This document shows, one piece after another, positions 40,664-48,027 of a stretch of DNA of 52,133 nucleotides. The stretch comes from a virus, in IMG/VR virus record IMGVR_UViG_3300004770_000001, positions 1 to 52,133 of that record, one strand, 5' to 3'. The notes under the pieces are model-generated. The model ran no database searches, was not told where the DNA came from, and worked only from the letters and a program-made list of their open reading frames with translations. Every line of letters begins with the position of its first letter. Within the stretch, counting starts at the first letter, position 1. The translations under genes and the position numbers were made by a program.

Positions 40664-41185
40664 ATGTCAATTTTCAGTTTCCTCAGTCACCTATTTTTAT
40701 CGCTTTTTAACTCGACAAAAGCGGCATGGGAAAAGCTTCCCGTTGCAACCCAAAATTCAATCCTTAACGGATCTGAAATTCTACACATTATCAATGCAGG
40801 TGTCGACGCTGATCCTGCCGCAGTTGCAGCGACAATCGAAGCGACATTCCCGACCGAAACAAACATCTATGACGGACTTGTTGCCGTTGCAAAAGGTTTC
40901 AATTTAATTGCCGACAAAGCTCCGGTTGATTTGCCTGGTGTTATTGCTCTTATTCAGGCCCACCTTAAATCTTTGGATTCGTCTACATGGCCAGCGATTA
41001 TAAGCGGTGCAGCAGGTTTACTAGGTTCAATTTTGGCGGGGAAAGAAACTCCGTTTGAAGTTGTGTTAACATTGCTTCAATGGGTTTACACTAACCTTGT
41101 AAAACCTAAAGTTGTAACCATTGCGCCGGTACCGACCGTAGTTACTGGAGTAGCAACACCGAACGCAGCCGAACCAGTATCTTAA
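40664..41185 (+). CDS. Hypothetical protein, lysis region
   Basis: The 173-residue protein begins with a hydrophobic stretch (MSIFSFLSHLFLSLFNS) and is otherwise helical, with a Pro/Val/Thr/Ala tail. No family is recognised. A Gly/Ala/Leu-rich segment (ISGAAGLLGSILAGK) may insert in membrane. Position after the endolysin hints at a lysis or envelope role. Confidence 0.55.
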   Translation: MSIFSFLSHLFLSLFNSTKAAWEKLPVATQNSILNGSEILHIINAGVDADPAAVAATIEATFPTETNIYDGLVAVAKGFNLIADKAPVDLPGVIALIQAHLKSLDSSTWPAIISGAAGLLGSILAGKETPFEVVLTLLQWVYTNLVKPKVVTIAPVPTVVTGVATPNAAEPVS

Positions 41186-41284
41186 ATCAATCGCATAAAC
41201 AGGCCGGAAGGGAAAATACCGACTTTTACCGTTTGGGTAATTACGGACAGAAGTACACGGCTTGTTTACTTAAATAACAAAATT

Positions 41285-41389
41285 GTGGAATTAATTGTCT
41301 GGATAATAGGTTTCATTATTTGCGCCTTATATGTTTGGGGTGTTGGAAAATCCATTATCGATGACTATAAACATTTTAAAAACAAATGA
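41285..41389 (+). CDS. Small membrane protein, 34 residues (GTG start)
   Basis: (M/V)ELIVWIIGFIICALYVWGV then GKSIIDDYKHFKNK is a single transmembrane helix with a charged tail. The GTG start and the ATGA overlap with the following signal-peptide gene support it. A single-helix protein beside a small secreted one, next to holin and lysin, is the layout of an i-spanin/o-spanin pair, but the tail is too short for a normal spanin. Confidence 0.45.
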   Translation: MELIVWIIGFIICALYVWGVGKSIIDDYKHFKNK

Positions 41390-41697
41390 AAAAAGTAATA
41401 TTAGCTATCGTTTTAATCTGTTCGATTTCGACCATTTTAAAAGCACAAACCAAAGCAAAGGCCGACACCTCAAAGCCAAAGTATAATTACTTTGTGACGG
41501 TGCCAATTAACGACTATCAGCAAATCGTAAACTCGCTGAACGAGTATAAAAGACTTCAGATGTACGATCCAACCGCGAAGCCGGAGCAACAAGTTCAGCT
41601 ATTCAAAGGCATCGAGGCATATTTGAAAGAATTGCCTAACCGGGTTAAATTGGATAGTGTGTTGGCAAAGGGATCATCAATAGAAGGGGCTAAATAA
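41386..41697 (+). CDS. Small secreted protein, lysis region
   Basis: The 103-residue protein has signal peptide MKKVILAIVLICSISTILKA, cut near AQ, and a mature helical part of about 80 residues. No lipobox is visible. It might act in the periplasm with the upstream 34-residue membrane protein during lysis (inference). It ends in a TAATG overlap. Confidence 0.55.
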   Translation: MKKVILAIVLICSISTILKAQTKAKADTSKPKYNYFVTVPINDYQQIVNSLNEYKRLQMYDPTAKPEQQVQLFKGIEAYLKELPNRVKLDSVLAKGSSIEGAK

Positions 41698-42035
41698 TGG
41701 AAAACATACGGCTTACGTCCAATGACGGTATTATTTGCGATAATCCTAACTGTGATTATAAAGACCCATCGGTGCAACTGGATGACGTAGGATTATGGCT
41801 AAATAAACCTTGCCCTAAATGCGGTGAAAACCTTTTAACTCAGGAAGATTACGATAACTTTAAAAAGGTTATTGCAATGGTTAAAATGTTAAATGCACTT
41901 ACACCGGAAGAATTAGCATTGCTTGGTAACACCGTTTACGATGGGAGCGAAATATCGGATAAAACTCCGGTTGTATTTAACGTCGGCACACACAAGGAAA
42001 TTTCATTGGAATTAGTTGAGGATAAAAAACCATGA
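41697..42035 (+). CDS. Small zinc-ribbon-like protein
   Basis: The 112-residue protein has CDNPNC (about residues 14-19) and CPKC (about 39-42), spaced as in a zinc ribbon with an N-terminal knuckle. It is followed by helices. No family is recognised. It is coupled at both ends (TAATG upstream, ATGA downstream). Confidence 0.6.
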   Translation: MENIRLTSNDGIICDNPNCDYKDPSVQLDDVGLWLNKPCPKCGENLLTQEDYDNFKKVIAMVKMLNALTPEELALLGNTVYDGSEISDKTPVVFNVGTHKEISLELVEDKKP

Positions 42036-42601
42036 AAAAACTAATCTTCATTTTTTTTTCGCTTCTTGCTTCATGCGGTCAGGCTGCATTAGCCCAGCAA
42101 CAGGTCATTAAATATCCTGGTTATGTAAGCTATTGGAATCCGAAAACATTAATTCCTGACAGCGTTATCTGGACGGCTGCCCCTCATAAAAAAGTAGTTG
42201 GCAGGGCGGCTGGATTTCACGCGACCGGAGGCCGACCGAATTTATCAAAGGATTATGCTAAATCGGGTTATGACATAGGCCATAATTGCGACGCTTCGGA
42301 TGAAAATTCAAATAAAACCGACGAGTATAATTCATTCGATTTCTGTAATACATTCCCTCAGCGGCCCAACAATAACAGGCTTGTTTGGCTACAGCTTGAA
42401 AACTACACACGATCATTAAATCAACCTGTAAAAGTTAAAGTTTACTGGCAGGGGGTCAGCGGATATTTAAAACCGGATAATGTAGCAATCCCGACTTATA
42501 CTATTAAGGAATTACGCTACGCTGGAAAGTTTGAAAAGTACATAGTTCCGAATAACGATACCGTTTCACGGCACCCATTCACATATTATAAAGCGAAGTA
42601 G
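42032..42601 (+). CDS. Secreted DNA/RNA non-specific endonuclease (NUC1-like)
   Basis: The 189-residue protein has a signal peptide with a possible lipobox (LLASC, Cys15) or alternatively cleavage at ALAQ. The nuclease core is GYDIGHNCDASDE with His84 in place of the DRGH motif (here DIGH). It is followed by NTFPQRPNNNRLVWLQLE, where Asn115 and Glu123 fit the magnesium-binding N...W..lE helix. Such enzymes degrade nucleic acid outside the cytoplasm. On a phage it could clear released DNA, feed nucleotides or block competing phage DNA (inference). It is the last rightward gene before the terminator. Confidence 0.82.
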   Translation: MKKLIFIFFSLLASCGQAALAQQQVIKYPGYVSYWNPKTLIPDSVIWTAAPHKKVVGRAAGFHATGGRPNLSKDYAKSGYDIGHNCDASDENSNKTDEYNSFDFCNTFPQRPNNNRLVWLQLENYTRSLNQPVKVKVYWQGVSGYLKPDNVAIPTYTIKELRYAGKFEKYIVPNNDTVSRHPFTYYKAK

Positions 42602-42630
42602 TTTTTTTCATAAATCAGTTTTTGTTTAGC

Positions 42631-42662
42631 AAAGCCGGTGACGCGAGGTTTCCGGCTTTTTT
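42631..42662 (+). terminator. Rho-independent terminator between lysis genes and integrase
   Basis: AAAGCCGG (42631-42638) and CCGGCTTT (42652-42659) form an 8-bp stem with a 13-base loop and a T run after it. The A run before the GC stem is short, so it acts mainly rightward. It separates convergent late and integrase transcripts. Confidence 0.8.
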
Positions 42663-42663
42663 G

Positions 42664-44028
42664 TTAAAACTCCAAAACACTACCCTTCATCAAATGACTG
42701 TTATCTATCACTAAATCCCGTTTATAAATTTCAAAGGCTTTTTGTGTTTTGTGACCTGAAAGAACCATTATTTCTTTATCGGTAAACCCTGCGTTTATCA
42801 TGTCACAGATTGCGGTACTTTTCCAACTATAAGGGCCGTAATCGTCGCTAATGTTGAGATTATTCAACAAAGCCCGGTATTTATTCAGGAAGTAGTCAAC
42901 ACTCATTCTATGGGCTGAAACTTTGCCAGCTTCACCAAAAACATAATCCCCAGGCAATGCAGTTTTACACCTTTTGCGGACCAAAGAAAGTAACTGATCA
43001 GAGATAGGTATTAGCCGATCACCTGTTTTGCCAATTATCCTTATATGCCGGGATTGTTCGTCGATATCTTGAACTTTCAAAGCCCTGATTTCTGCCGGAC
43101 GCATAAGGGATAAATATATCCATTCGATATACTCTTTTAGGTTAACGTCACCTTTCCGCAATGCCTCTTTTATTTTATTTGCGAGTACCGGCGTATATGG
43201 TTTATTCTTTTGTGACTTTGTGATTTTTAGATCCACATTATCAATATCAAAAGTGTAAACTACCCCCCGATGAATTGCTTTCTCTAATTTGTGACAACGA
43301 TTGAAAAACCCTGCATAAAATTTCAGGTAGTTGTTGAAAGTCCGGGCCGACCATTTATGACCATTGCTGTTCAAAAACTTTTGCACCTGGTATTCTGTGA
43401 AGTCTTTCGCCGGGGTATATCCTAAATTATTTGCTTTGATCCATTCAATAAAATCAGCTAAATAATTATTGTAGGTATGAATTGTGCGAGGCGAATAGTT
43501 CTGATTTGCCGTAAAAGTTTTAAACCTGATAATAGCTTCCGTTATGGACCAGAATTTTACTTTCTTTTCTTTTATCTCAGCTTCGGCTTTTTCGATATAT
43601 TGGATTATTCGTTTTTCCTTATCAAACGGACTATTACCTGCCTTCAGCCATCGCAATACATCGCTACAAAGTTCGGCGGCGGCACGTTCTTTTTCGGCGG
43701 CTTCCTTTATATAGTTTATTCCTGATCGTGTCTTAAAAGCTTTGAATTTGCCTGTTAAATTATTGAAGTAATAGAACTGCACAAACCAATCACCGTTTTT
43801 GCATCGAACTATTTTAGGTGATTTATATGGTAATCTGTAACGGCCCATTAATTGATTCCGAAAGTCTTTAAAACTTAGTCCGTTTTTTACTCCGTTTTTT
43901 TTGTTTTTCTTTAAAAACCCTGTTTTTGATGGGTTTAAAGCAGGTTGAATAGTGCCCAGAACGAGATTCGAATTGTCGTCGTTTCGGCTTTGTGTATTAA
44001 AAAGCGGCTTTTTGCAGGGTTTGGCCAT
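42664..44028 (-). CDS. int: Tyrosine recombinase, phage integrase
   Basis: The 454-residue protein has an N-terminal SAM-like DNA-binding region (KTFTANQNYSPRTIHTYNNY, about 165-190) and a C-terminal catalytic domain. Arg310 is in LMRPAEIRAL. The box II segment is PYSWKSTAI, where the usual HxxR reads Y400-S-W-K403, a change common in Bacteroidota integrases. His426 is in LSGHKT and the nucleophile is Tyr435 in IYKRD. It integrates and excises the phage. It shares a terminator region with the late genes and reads from the repressor side. Confidence 0.93.
   Translation of the reverse strand: MAKPCKKPLFNTQSRNDDNSNLVLGTIQPALNPSKTGFLKKNKKNGVKNGLSFKDFRNQLMGRYRLPYKSPKIVRCKNGDWFVQFYYFNNLTGKFKAFKTRSGINYIKEAAEKERAAAELCSDVLRWLKAGNSPFDKEKRIIQYIEKAEAEIKEKKVKFWSITEAIIRFKTFTANQNYSPRTIHTYNNYLADFIEWIKANNLGYTPAKDFTEYQVQKFLNSNGHKWSARTFNNYLKFYAGFFNRCHKLEKAIHRGVVYTFDIDNVDLKITKSQKNKPYTPVLANKIKEALRKGDVNLKEYIEWIYLSLMRPAEIRALKVQDIDEQSRHIRIIGKTGDRLIPISDQLLSLVRKRCKTALPGDYVFGEAGKVSAHRMSVDYFLNKYRALLNNLNISDDYGPYSWKSTAICDMINAGFTDKEIMVLSGHKTQKAFEIYKRDLVIDNSHLMKGSVLEF
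43880..43898. repeat. Direct repeat copy 1, inside the integrase gene start
   Basis: CCGTTTTTTACTCCGTTTT, a one-mismatch copy of 44050-44068. On the minus strand each copy contains two units of AACGGNSTAA type, giving four units around the first 50 codons of the integrase gene. They could be arm-type integrase sites or an autoregulatory site. Confidence 0.5.
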
Positions 44029-44049
44029 GTTTTCAGGTAGATATTTACA

Positions 44050-44068
44050 CCGTTTTTTAGTCCGTTTT
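44050..44068. repeat. Direct repeat copy 2, upstream of integrase
   Basis: CCGTTTTTTAGTCCGTTTT, matching 43880-43898 at 18 of 19 positions. It lies in the short gap between integrase and the XRE regulator gene, about 22 bases before the integrase ATG. Confidence 0.5.
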
Positions 44069-44462
44069 ATCTTTCATAAGCTTTCATCCTGGCTTTCATC
44101 ACATCGAGTTCCTGGCGCATGATTTGAAGTTCGGTCCGCAAAAGTTGAATTTCGTGTATCAGCTTCGTGTCTTTTACATTTCCTTTCTTTTCGCCAGATC
44201 CACCGATAAACCATTCTGGGCTATAACCTAATATTTTTACTACTGCATCAATGGTTGAGCGGGTTACTTCATATTTTCCGGTAAGCATATTGTGAAGGCT
44301 ACCGACACTAATCCCCATCTTTTCAGAAAAGTGTATCAAGCTTCGCTGTTTGTAGGGCTGTTCGGCTTTCCATTCATTATAAACCTGGTTAAACCTTTTT
44401 TGAATCGGGCTTAATTTGGTTTTTGGATTAATAGCTTTTGCGGTATTTGAAGCGACCATCAT
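44067..44462 (-). CDS. XRE-family regulator with C-terminal coiled coil
   Basis: The 131-residue protein has an HTH_3 domain (LIHFSEKMGISVGSLHNMLT then GKYEVTRSTIDAVVKILGYS, about residues 41-82) and a C-terminal helix with heptads (IHEIQLLRTELQIMRQELDV). It may control integration or excision next to the integrase gene. It overlaps the neighbouring secreted-protein gene by one base, so both are on one lysogeny transcript. Confidence 0.8.
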   Translation of the reverse strand: MMVASNTAKAINPKTKLSPIQKRFNQVYNEWKAEQPYKQRSLIHFSEKMGISVGSLHNMLTGKYEVTRSTIDAVVKILGYSPEWFIGGSGEKKGNVKDTKLIHEIQLLRTELQIMRQELDVMKARMKAYER

Positions 44463-45007
44463 TAAAAATCTGATTTTGTAATAGATGAATTTTCAGACAT
44501 AATCAGTTTTAGGTTAGTAGTCACATCGTCAATATGTTTTTCGAGTGCTATAATCCTTTTAACATGATTGTCATAATTTTTACCCTCATTAGTGGCTTTA
44601 TATTCCTCATAAAGCGTTTTTCTTTCGAGGTGTGACATTATGAGGGTATTGTAAAGAATTTCAATGTTTGAAAAAGTATATCGGTATTTTCCTTTTTTAA
44701 AATCTATTGTTACCGTATAACGAACCTGAAACTGCATTGATCCTAAACCCTGCGGAATAATAAGATTTTGAATAGAGGTATAAACGCATGAATTGTTTTC
44801 AATGGCAATATTTGAGGCCATTGTATTATTCGCTAAAAACTTTCTGATTCTTGATTTAATCTGATCGTCATTTAAGGAAGTATCTATCTTAACAACTTCC
44901 TGATAAAATGCGGCTTTATTAGGTGTGTCAATTTTTAACTTAAATTGAGTTTGAGCCAATCCCCAAAAAGGGATAAAAATTAATAGCGTAAAAAATATCT
45001 TTTTCAT
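44462..45007 (-). CDS. Secreted protein, DUF4468-like, in the lysogeny module
   Basis: The 181-residue protein has signal peptide MKKIFFTLLIFIPFWGLA (cut before Q19) and a mature domain with FYQEVVKIDTSLNDDQIKSR, IRKFLANN and VRYTVTIDFKKGKYRYTFSN. This resembles the DUF4468 (TBP-like fold) secreted proteins of Bacteroidota. It lies between repressor and XRE genes and should be made in the lysogen. It is a good candidate for lysogenic conversion or superinfection exclusion at the envelope. Confidence 0.65.
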   Translation of the reverse strand: MKKIFFTLLIFIPFWGLAQTQFKLKIDTPNKAAFYQEVVKIDTSLNDDQIKSRIRKFLANNTMASNIAIENNSCVYTSIQNLIIPQGLGSMQFQVRYTVTIDFKKGKYRYTFSNIEILYNTLIMSHLERKTLYEEYKATNEGKNYDNHVKRIIALEKHIDDVTTNLKLIMSENSSITKSDF

Positions 45008-45018
45008 TTTGATAGGGT

Positions 45019-45786
45019 TTATTTGGTTTGTGTAACATTAACTACATTGAATATTTGTAAACACTGATCGAGGTTTAAATCGAAGTCAGCGTATATTTCT
45101 TTATTTTGGTTTAAAGAATGACAGGTTATTATTCCCTTTTCGGTGTCATGCTTTGTTATTTGTTTGACGAAAATTCCATCTTCGTGAACTATGATATAAT
45201 CCTGGTACCGGTGAATATGGAATTTATTTCGCCAATGGTGCTTTTGAATTTCCCGGCCTGTAACAGTACTGCCTTCGGGTATTGAGTTTTTTGTCCCGTC
45301 ATCCATGCTATCGCCGTCAACTATAAAGGCCATGTACTTACCGCGATATACCCGGCTCACAGCGAATGAATGTTTTTGGGTGAAGTTTTCTTGAATGTAA
45401 TTTTCGTCATTATAATTATTGATATATCCGGCCTGAGCTTTAATAGGAACAAGCGGAACAACCATTATATATTGATCAGGTCCTATTTGAATAAATGGCG
45501 ATTCTTCGTCACCTTGTCCTATTTCGCCAATTATCAAACCGTTAGATTTAGGTATTTGATTTGTTACATCTGATAAATTATCAGCTTTGATAAAATTTTC
45601 TTTTACATTGTGTAAATCAATCCCCAATTTTTCCCGGACATTTTGTAAAAGGTCGGGTTCTAATTCCCCACTTTTGTAATAGATGTAAAGCATCTGCCGG
45701 GACACACCCAGCTTATCGGCAGCTTCTTGAACCGTCATTCCTGTTGACCTTACAGCCTTTTTTAAATTTTCCCCGTTGATAGTCAA
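45019..45786 (-). CDS. CI/LexA-type phage repressor (HTH + S24 peptidase)
   Basis: The 255-residue protein has an HTH domain (VQEAADKLGVSRQMLYIYYK, about 19-38) and a C-terminal S24 domain with cleavage site Ala119-Gly120 in IKAQAGY, Ser160 in DGDSMDD and Lys208 in IFVKQIT. Autocleavage under SOS would induce the prophage. The start is TTG at 45786, as no upstream in-frame ATG is visible. Met17 just before the HTH is an alternative. It diverges from the early operon across an operator-rich gap. Confidence 0.88.
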   Translation of the reverse strand: MTINGENLKKAVRSTGMTVQEAADKLGVSRQMLYIYYKSGELEPDLLQNVREKLGIDLHNVKENFIKADNLSDVTNQIPKSNGLIIGEIGQGDEESPFIQIGPDQYIMVVPLVPIKAQAGYINNYNDENYIQENFTQKHSFAVSRVYRGKYMAFIVDGDSMDDGTKNSIPEGSTVTGREIQKHHWRNKFHIHRYQDYIIVHEDGIFVKQITKHDTEKGIITCHSLNQNKEIYADFDLNLDQCLQIFNVVNVTQTK

Positions 45787-45794
45787 TGTGTTAT

Positions 45795-45865
45795 ATGATT
45801 TGTATCATTTTTTGTAAATTATTTTACAAAATGTATTGACAATATGTAAAATAACCGTAAATTAG
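45795..45865. promoter_or_regulatory. Repressor operator region and early rightward promoter
   Basis: Three palindromes stand in a row: ATGAT-TTGT-ATCAT (45795-45808), GTAAA-TTAT-TTTAC (45814-45827), and ATTTTACA/TGTAAAAT (45821-45828, 45845-45852) around 16 bases. The rightward promoter has TTG at 45836-45838, a 19-base spacer and TAAATTAG at 45858-45865, matching TTG-N19-TAnnTTTG except one base. The last palindrome covers this promoter, so repressor binding would silence the early operon. Confidence 0.75.
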
Positions 45866-45886
45866 CATTGTAATTAATTCAAAGAT

Positions 45887-46108
45887 ATGCAATTCAATTC
45901 AACAGAAACAATAGACATGCCTAAAAGTGCCACTGAGCGACTGGATGAGTTAGTGGTTGGCGCAAACATTTTAGTGAACGGTGAAAGTAAATCGAAATGG
46001 TATAGCGCAATGGCCAGGGTTGAAGATCGTACCGACAAGGAAAAACAGTTCACAATGAGAACCATGCGTGACGGCTCCGGTGAAGTAAGAGTTTGGAGGA
46101 TAAAATAA
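45887..46108 (+). CDS. First early gene, hypothetical, 73 residues
   Basis: The protein begins MQFNSTETIDMPKSATERLD and contains VNGESKSKWYSAMARVEDRT. It occupies the place of cro but shows no clear helix-turn-helix. The C-terminal half may be a small beta domain. It is about 22 bases downstream of the early promoter and overlaps the next gene by one base. Confidence 0.6.
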   Translation: MQFNSTETIDMPKSATERLDELVVGANILVNGESKSKWYSAMARVEDRTDKEKQFTMRTMRDGSGEVRVWRIK

Positions 46109-46281
46109 TGCAGTTAATTCATTCCAATATCAGCAAGACAGCCACTAAAAAGGATAATGGTATATCTGTTTGGTCTATTGGATATGAAGCTAAACTTCAC
46201 CGGGAAGCTTTAAAAAAATACAAAAACAGGATCGAAGCAATAATAGAAGCTGACCCAACTAAAGCAGAATATTTTAAATAA
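46108..46281 (+). CDS. Small hypothetical early protein, 57 residues
   Basis: It begins MQLIHSNISKTATKKDNGIS and ends AIIEADPTKAEYFK. The GGAGG before it and the TAATG overlap with the previous stop support the ATG at 46108. No family is recognised. Confidence 0.55.
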   Translation: MQLIHSNISKTATKKDNGISVWSIGYEAKLHREALKKYKNRIEAIIEADPTKAEYFK

Positions 46282-46285
46282 AAAA

Positions 46286-46305
46286 GGCCCGGCGGGAACC
46301 GAGCC
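46286..46305 (-). terminator. Weak hairpin, terminator-like on the minus strand
   Basis: GGCCCGG (46286-46292) and CCGAGCC (46299-46305) pair with one mismatch around 6 bases, with five or more A before it, which reads as a T run on the minus strand. No minus gene lies to its right, so it may stop antisense transcription or merely be a leader hairpin. Confidence 0.3.
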
Positions 46306-46331
46306 AATTCATAAAATAATTTTCAACAACT

Positions 46332-46706
46332 ATGCAAACCTACACAAATTCTATCAATCAGTCAACAAAAATTCTCGCAGCAGGAGCCGCGAAAATTGCA
46401 GCAGCCAGAGAAGTGTTAAAACGCACCATTACAAAGAAATGCTACTTCATTGAAGATTACACCGATGGCGATGTGATCGAAGTAACTATCTACGATCAGG
46501 ACGACAACTTTACTGATATCACTATCAGCCGTGACGAACTATATCAGTTCATCTCAAATCATTACAGCTTTATCGCTGATGAATTTACCGGAGGCGAACA
46601 CAACCAATATCAGAGCTACGCAAGTGCCGAAGAATTTCTTGAAGAAAACTGCATGAGCGACATTCTGAAAGACTATGTAAACAATACTAAACTTTCATTG
46701 TCATGA
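46332..46706 (+). CDS. Hypothetical early protein, 124 residues
   Basis: An Ala-rich helix (QSTKILAAGAAKIAAAREVL, about 10-29) is followed by an acidic beta-type domain (YFIEDYTDGDVIEVTIYDQD). No family is recognised. The strongly acidic surface could mimic DNA, which is speculative. Its leader ATAATTTTCAACAAC recurs before the recombination gene at 47383. Confidence 0.55.
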   Translation: MQTYTNSINQSTKILAAGAAKIAAAREVLKRTITKKCYFIEDYTDGDVIEVTIYDQDDNFTDITISRDELYQFISNHYSFIADEFTGGEHNQYQSYASAEEFLEENCMSDILKDYVNNTKLSLS

Positions 46707-46870
46707 AAAAACCATTGGTATTCTTCGCGCTGATTGCGCTGTTAGCCGGACTGATTGTGCTGGCTAACAAAAAACTGATTACTCCACTGGAGGCTGAGGT
46801 TTTAATCGTAGTTACTGTCATTTCGGGTGGCCTTTATTTATCAAATTCTTTCGGGAGGGCTGAGGCATGA
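46703..46870 (+). CDS. Small membrane protein, 55 residues
   Basis: Two hydrophobic helices (PLVFFALIALLAGLIVLA and AEVLIVVTVISGGLYLS) with a short polar loop. ATGA overlaps link it with both neighbours. The function is unknown. Confidence 0.55.
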   Translation: MKKPLVFFALIALLAGLIVLANKKLITPLEAEVLIVVTVISGGLYLSNSFGRAEA

Positions 46871-47115
46871 GCAACGTAAAGATAAAAGCAATGTATGTTC
46901 GGTTTGACGAAATGCTTGCCCGGCCTAAAGTTCATTTAAGCGAACACGAAAAGTTCTTAATTGATATCAATGTCAATTCAGCTTTCAACACTTTCAAATC
47001 ATTGTTTAGTGCAGAACTGGCAGCCGAAGGACTTTCTATAGAGTTTATCGATTACGATATACCGACCTATGAATTTATGAAGGATGCCAAAGAAAGTGAG
47101 GTAGCTCATGTCTGA
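46867..47115 (+). CDS. Hypothetical early protein, 82 residues
   Basis: It begins MSNVKIKAMYVRFDEMLARP and contains a helical part and an acidic tail. No family is recognised. It is coupled to the membrane-protein genes on both sides by 4- to 8-base overlaps. Confidence 0.55.
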   Translation: MSNVKIKAMYVRFDEMLARPKVHLSEHEKFLIDINVNSAFNTFKSLFSAELAAEGLSIEFIDYDIPTYEFMKDAKESEVAHV

Positions 47116-47215
47116 TCAGGAATACGAAGCGGTAATTGTTGCATTTAAGCAATTCGGGATATTACTCGCATTCATCACCTTTTGTGCAGGGATTTTAATC
47201 TACATAGGCCGATGA
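47108..47215 (+). CDS. Very small membrane protein, 35 residues
   Basis: MSDQEYEAVIVAFKQFGILL then AFITFCAGILIYIGR: a short polar start and one transmembrane helix. It overlaps the previous gene by eight bases and the next by four (ATGA), which supports translation. Confidence 0.5.
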   Translation: MSDQEYEAVIVAFKQFGILLAFITFCAGILIYIGR

Positions 47216-47346
47216 ACTTTCCCGACTACATCAAAGAGCAAATCCGGGAAACAGAGCGCATTCAATGGCGGCTCGAAGCATCCCGGCAAAGGTTTAACTG
47301 GATTGAAAAAATGATCCTGGCCTTTTTGAAAATAGCATCTAAATAA
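47212..47346 (+). CDS. Very small basic protein, 44 residues
   Basis: MNFPDYIKEQIRETERIQWR then LEASRQRFNWIEKMILAFLK: an amphipathic helical protein with a hydrophobic end. It is coupled by ATGA to the upstream gene. No family is recognised. Confidence 0.45.
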   Translation: MNFPDYIKEQIRETERIQWRLEASRQRFNWIEKMILAFLKIASK

Positions 47347-47382
47347 TCAACGAATAATTTTTCAACAACAAAACCCAAAACA

Positions 47383-48027
47383 ATGGAAAATAAGCCAGCC
47401 AAAATCAATCTTGGCGAATTATGTACCCAGCTTGAATTAGCAAGCAAGATTGACAGCCTTAATAGCCTGTTAAATCAAACCCCACCTTCAGCATGGCTCA
47501 AAGAGCATAAAGGTGTAAAGTATCAACCGATTGAGCGTGTTAGAAACAACGTGCTTACAATATTCCAGGATTACGACTGGACAATCACCGAAGTTAAAGT
47601 TATTGCTAACAGCATCCTTGTAACCGGATTTATAGAATACACAAATCCGGTAACAGGCAGAATAGCTAAAAAATCCGGTGTTGGCGCGTGGCCTATTCAA
47701 TTAAAGGCTGGATCTAACCCGACTGACTTTGATAAAATCGTACAGGATGCAATCCAAAAGAACGCACCTGCCGCCGAAAGCCTTGCATTTAAAAATGCTT
47801 GCAAAAAGATAGGTCGTTTATTCAGCGATGGCGCGGACGAAGATATAATCTTCAATCCTGTTTATTCAACTGCCTTTGAAAACAAAAGAGCAGAAAACGT
47901 TGAAAACTTCGACGAAAAGACGCTGGATACAGAACTGAAAATAAATCAGGCTATCGCAGGTGGTTTAATAACCAAAGAGCGCGGAAAGGAACTTAAAGCT
48001 GCATTGAAAGGAGAGCTTGCTATATGA
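47383..48027 (+). CDS. Single-strand annealing protein (Rad52/ERF-like)
   Basis: The 214-residue protein has SAWLKEHKGVKYQPIERVRN, IFQDYDWTITEVKVIANSIL, a beta-strand GFIEYTNPVTGR, then GVGAWPIQ and AESLAFKNACKKIGRLFSDG. The Y.P...V...L...FG.dW.......V, then GvG, then a helix A..dA+KRa...lG pattern marks the Rad52/ERF recombinase superfamily. It anneals complementary DNA after resection by the nuclease encoded next. It overlaps the exonuclease gene by four bases, the usual recombinase-nuclease pair. Confidence 0.8.
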   Translation: MENKPAKINLGELCTQLELASKIDSLNSLLNQTPPSAWLKEHKGVKYQPIERVRNNVLTIFQDYDWTITEVKVIANSILVTGFIEYTNPVTGRIAKKSGVGAWPIQLKAGSNPTDFDKIVQDAIQKNAPAAESLAFKNACKKIGRLFSDGADEDIIFNPVYSTAFENKRAENVENFDEKTLDTELKINQAIAGGLITKERGKELKAALKGELAI

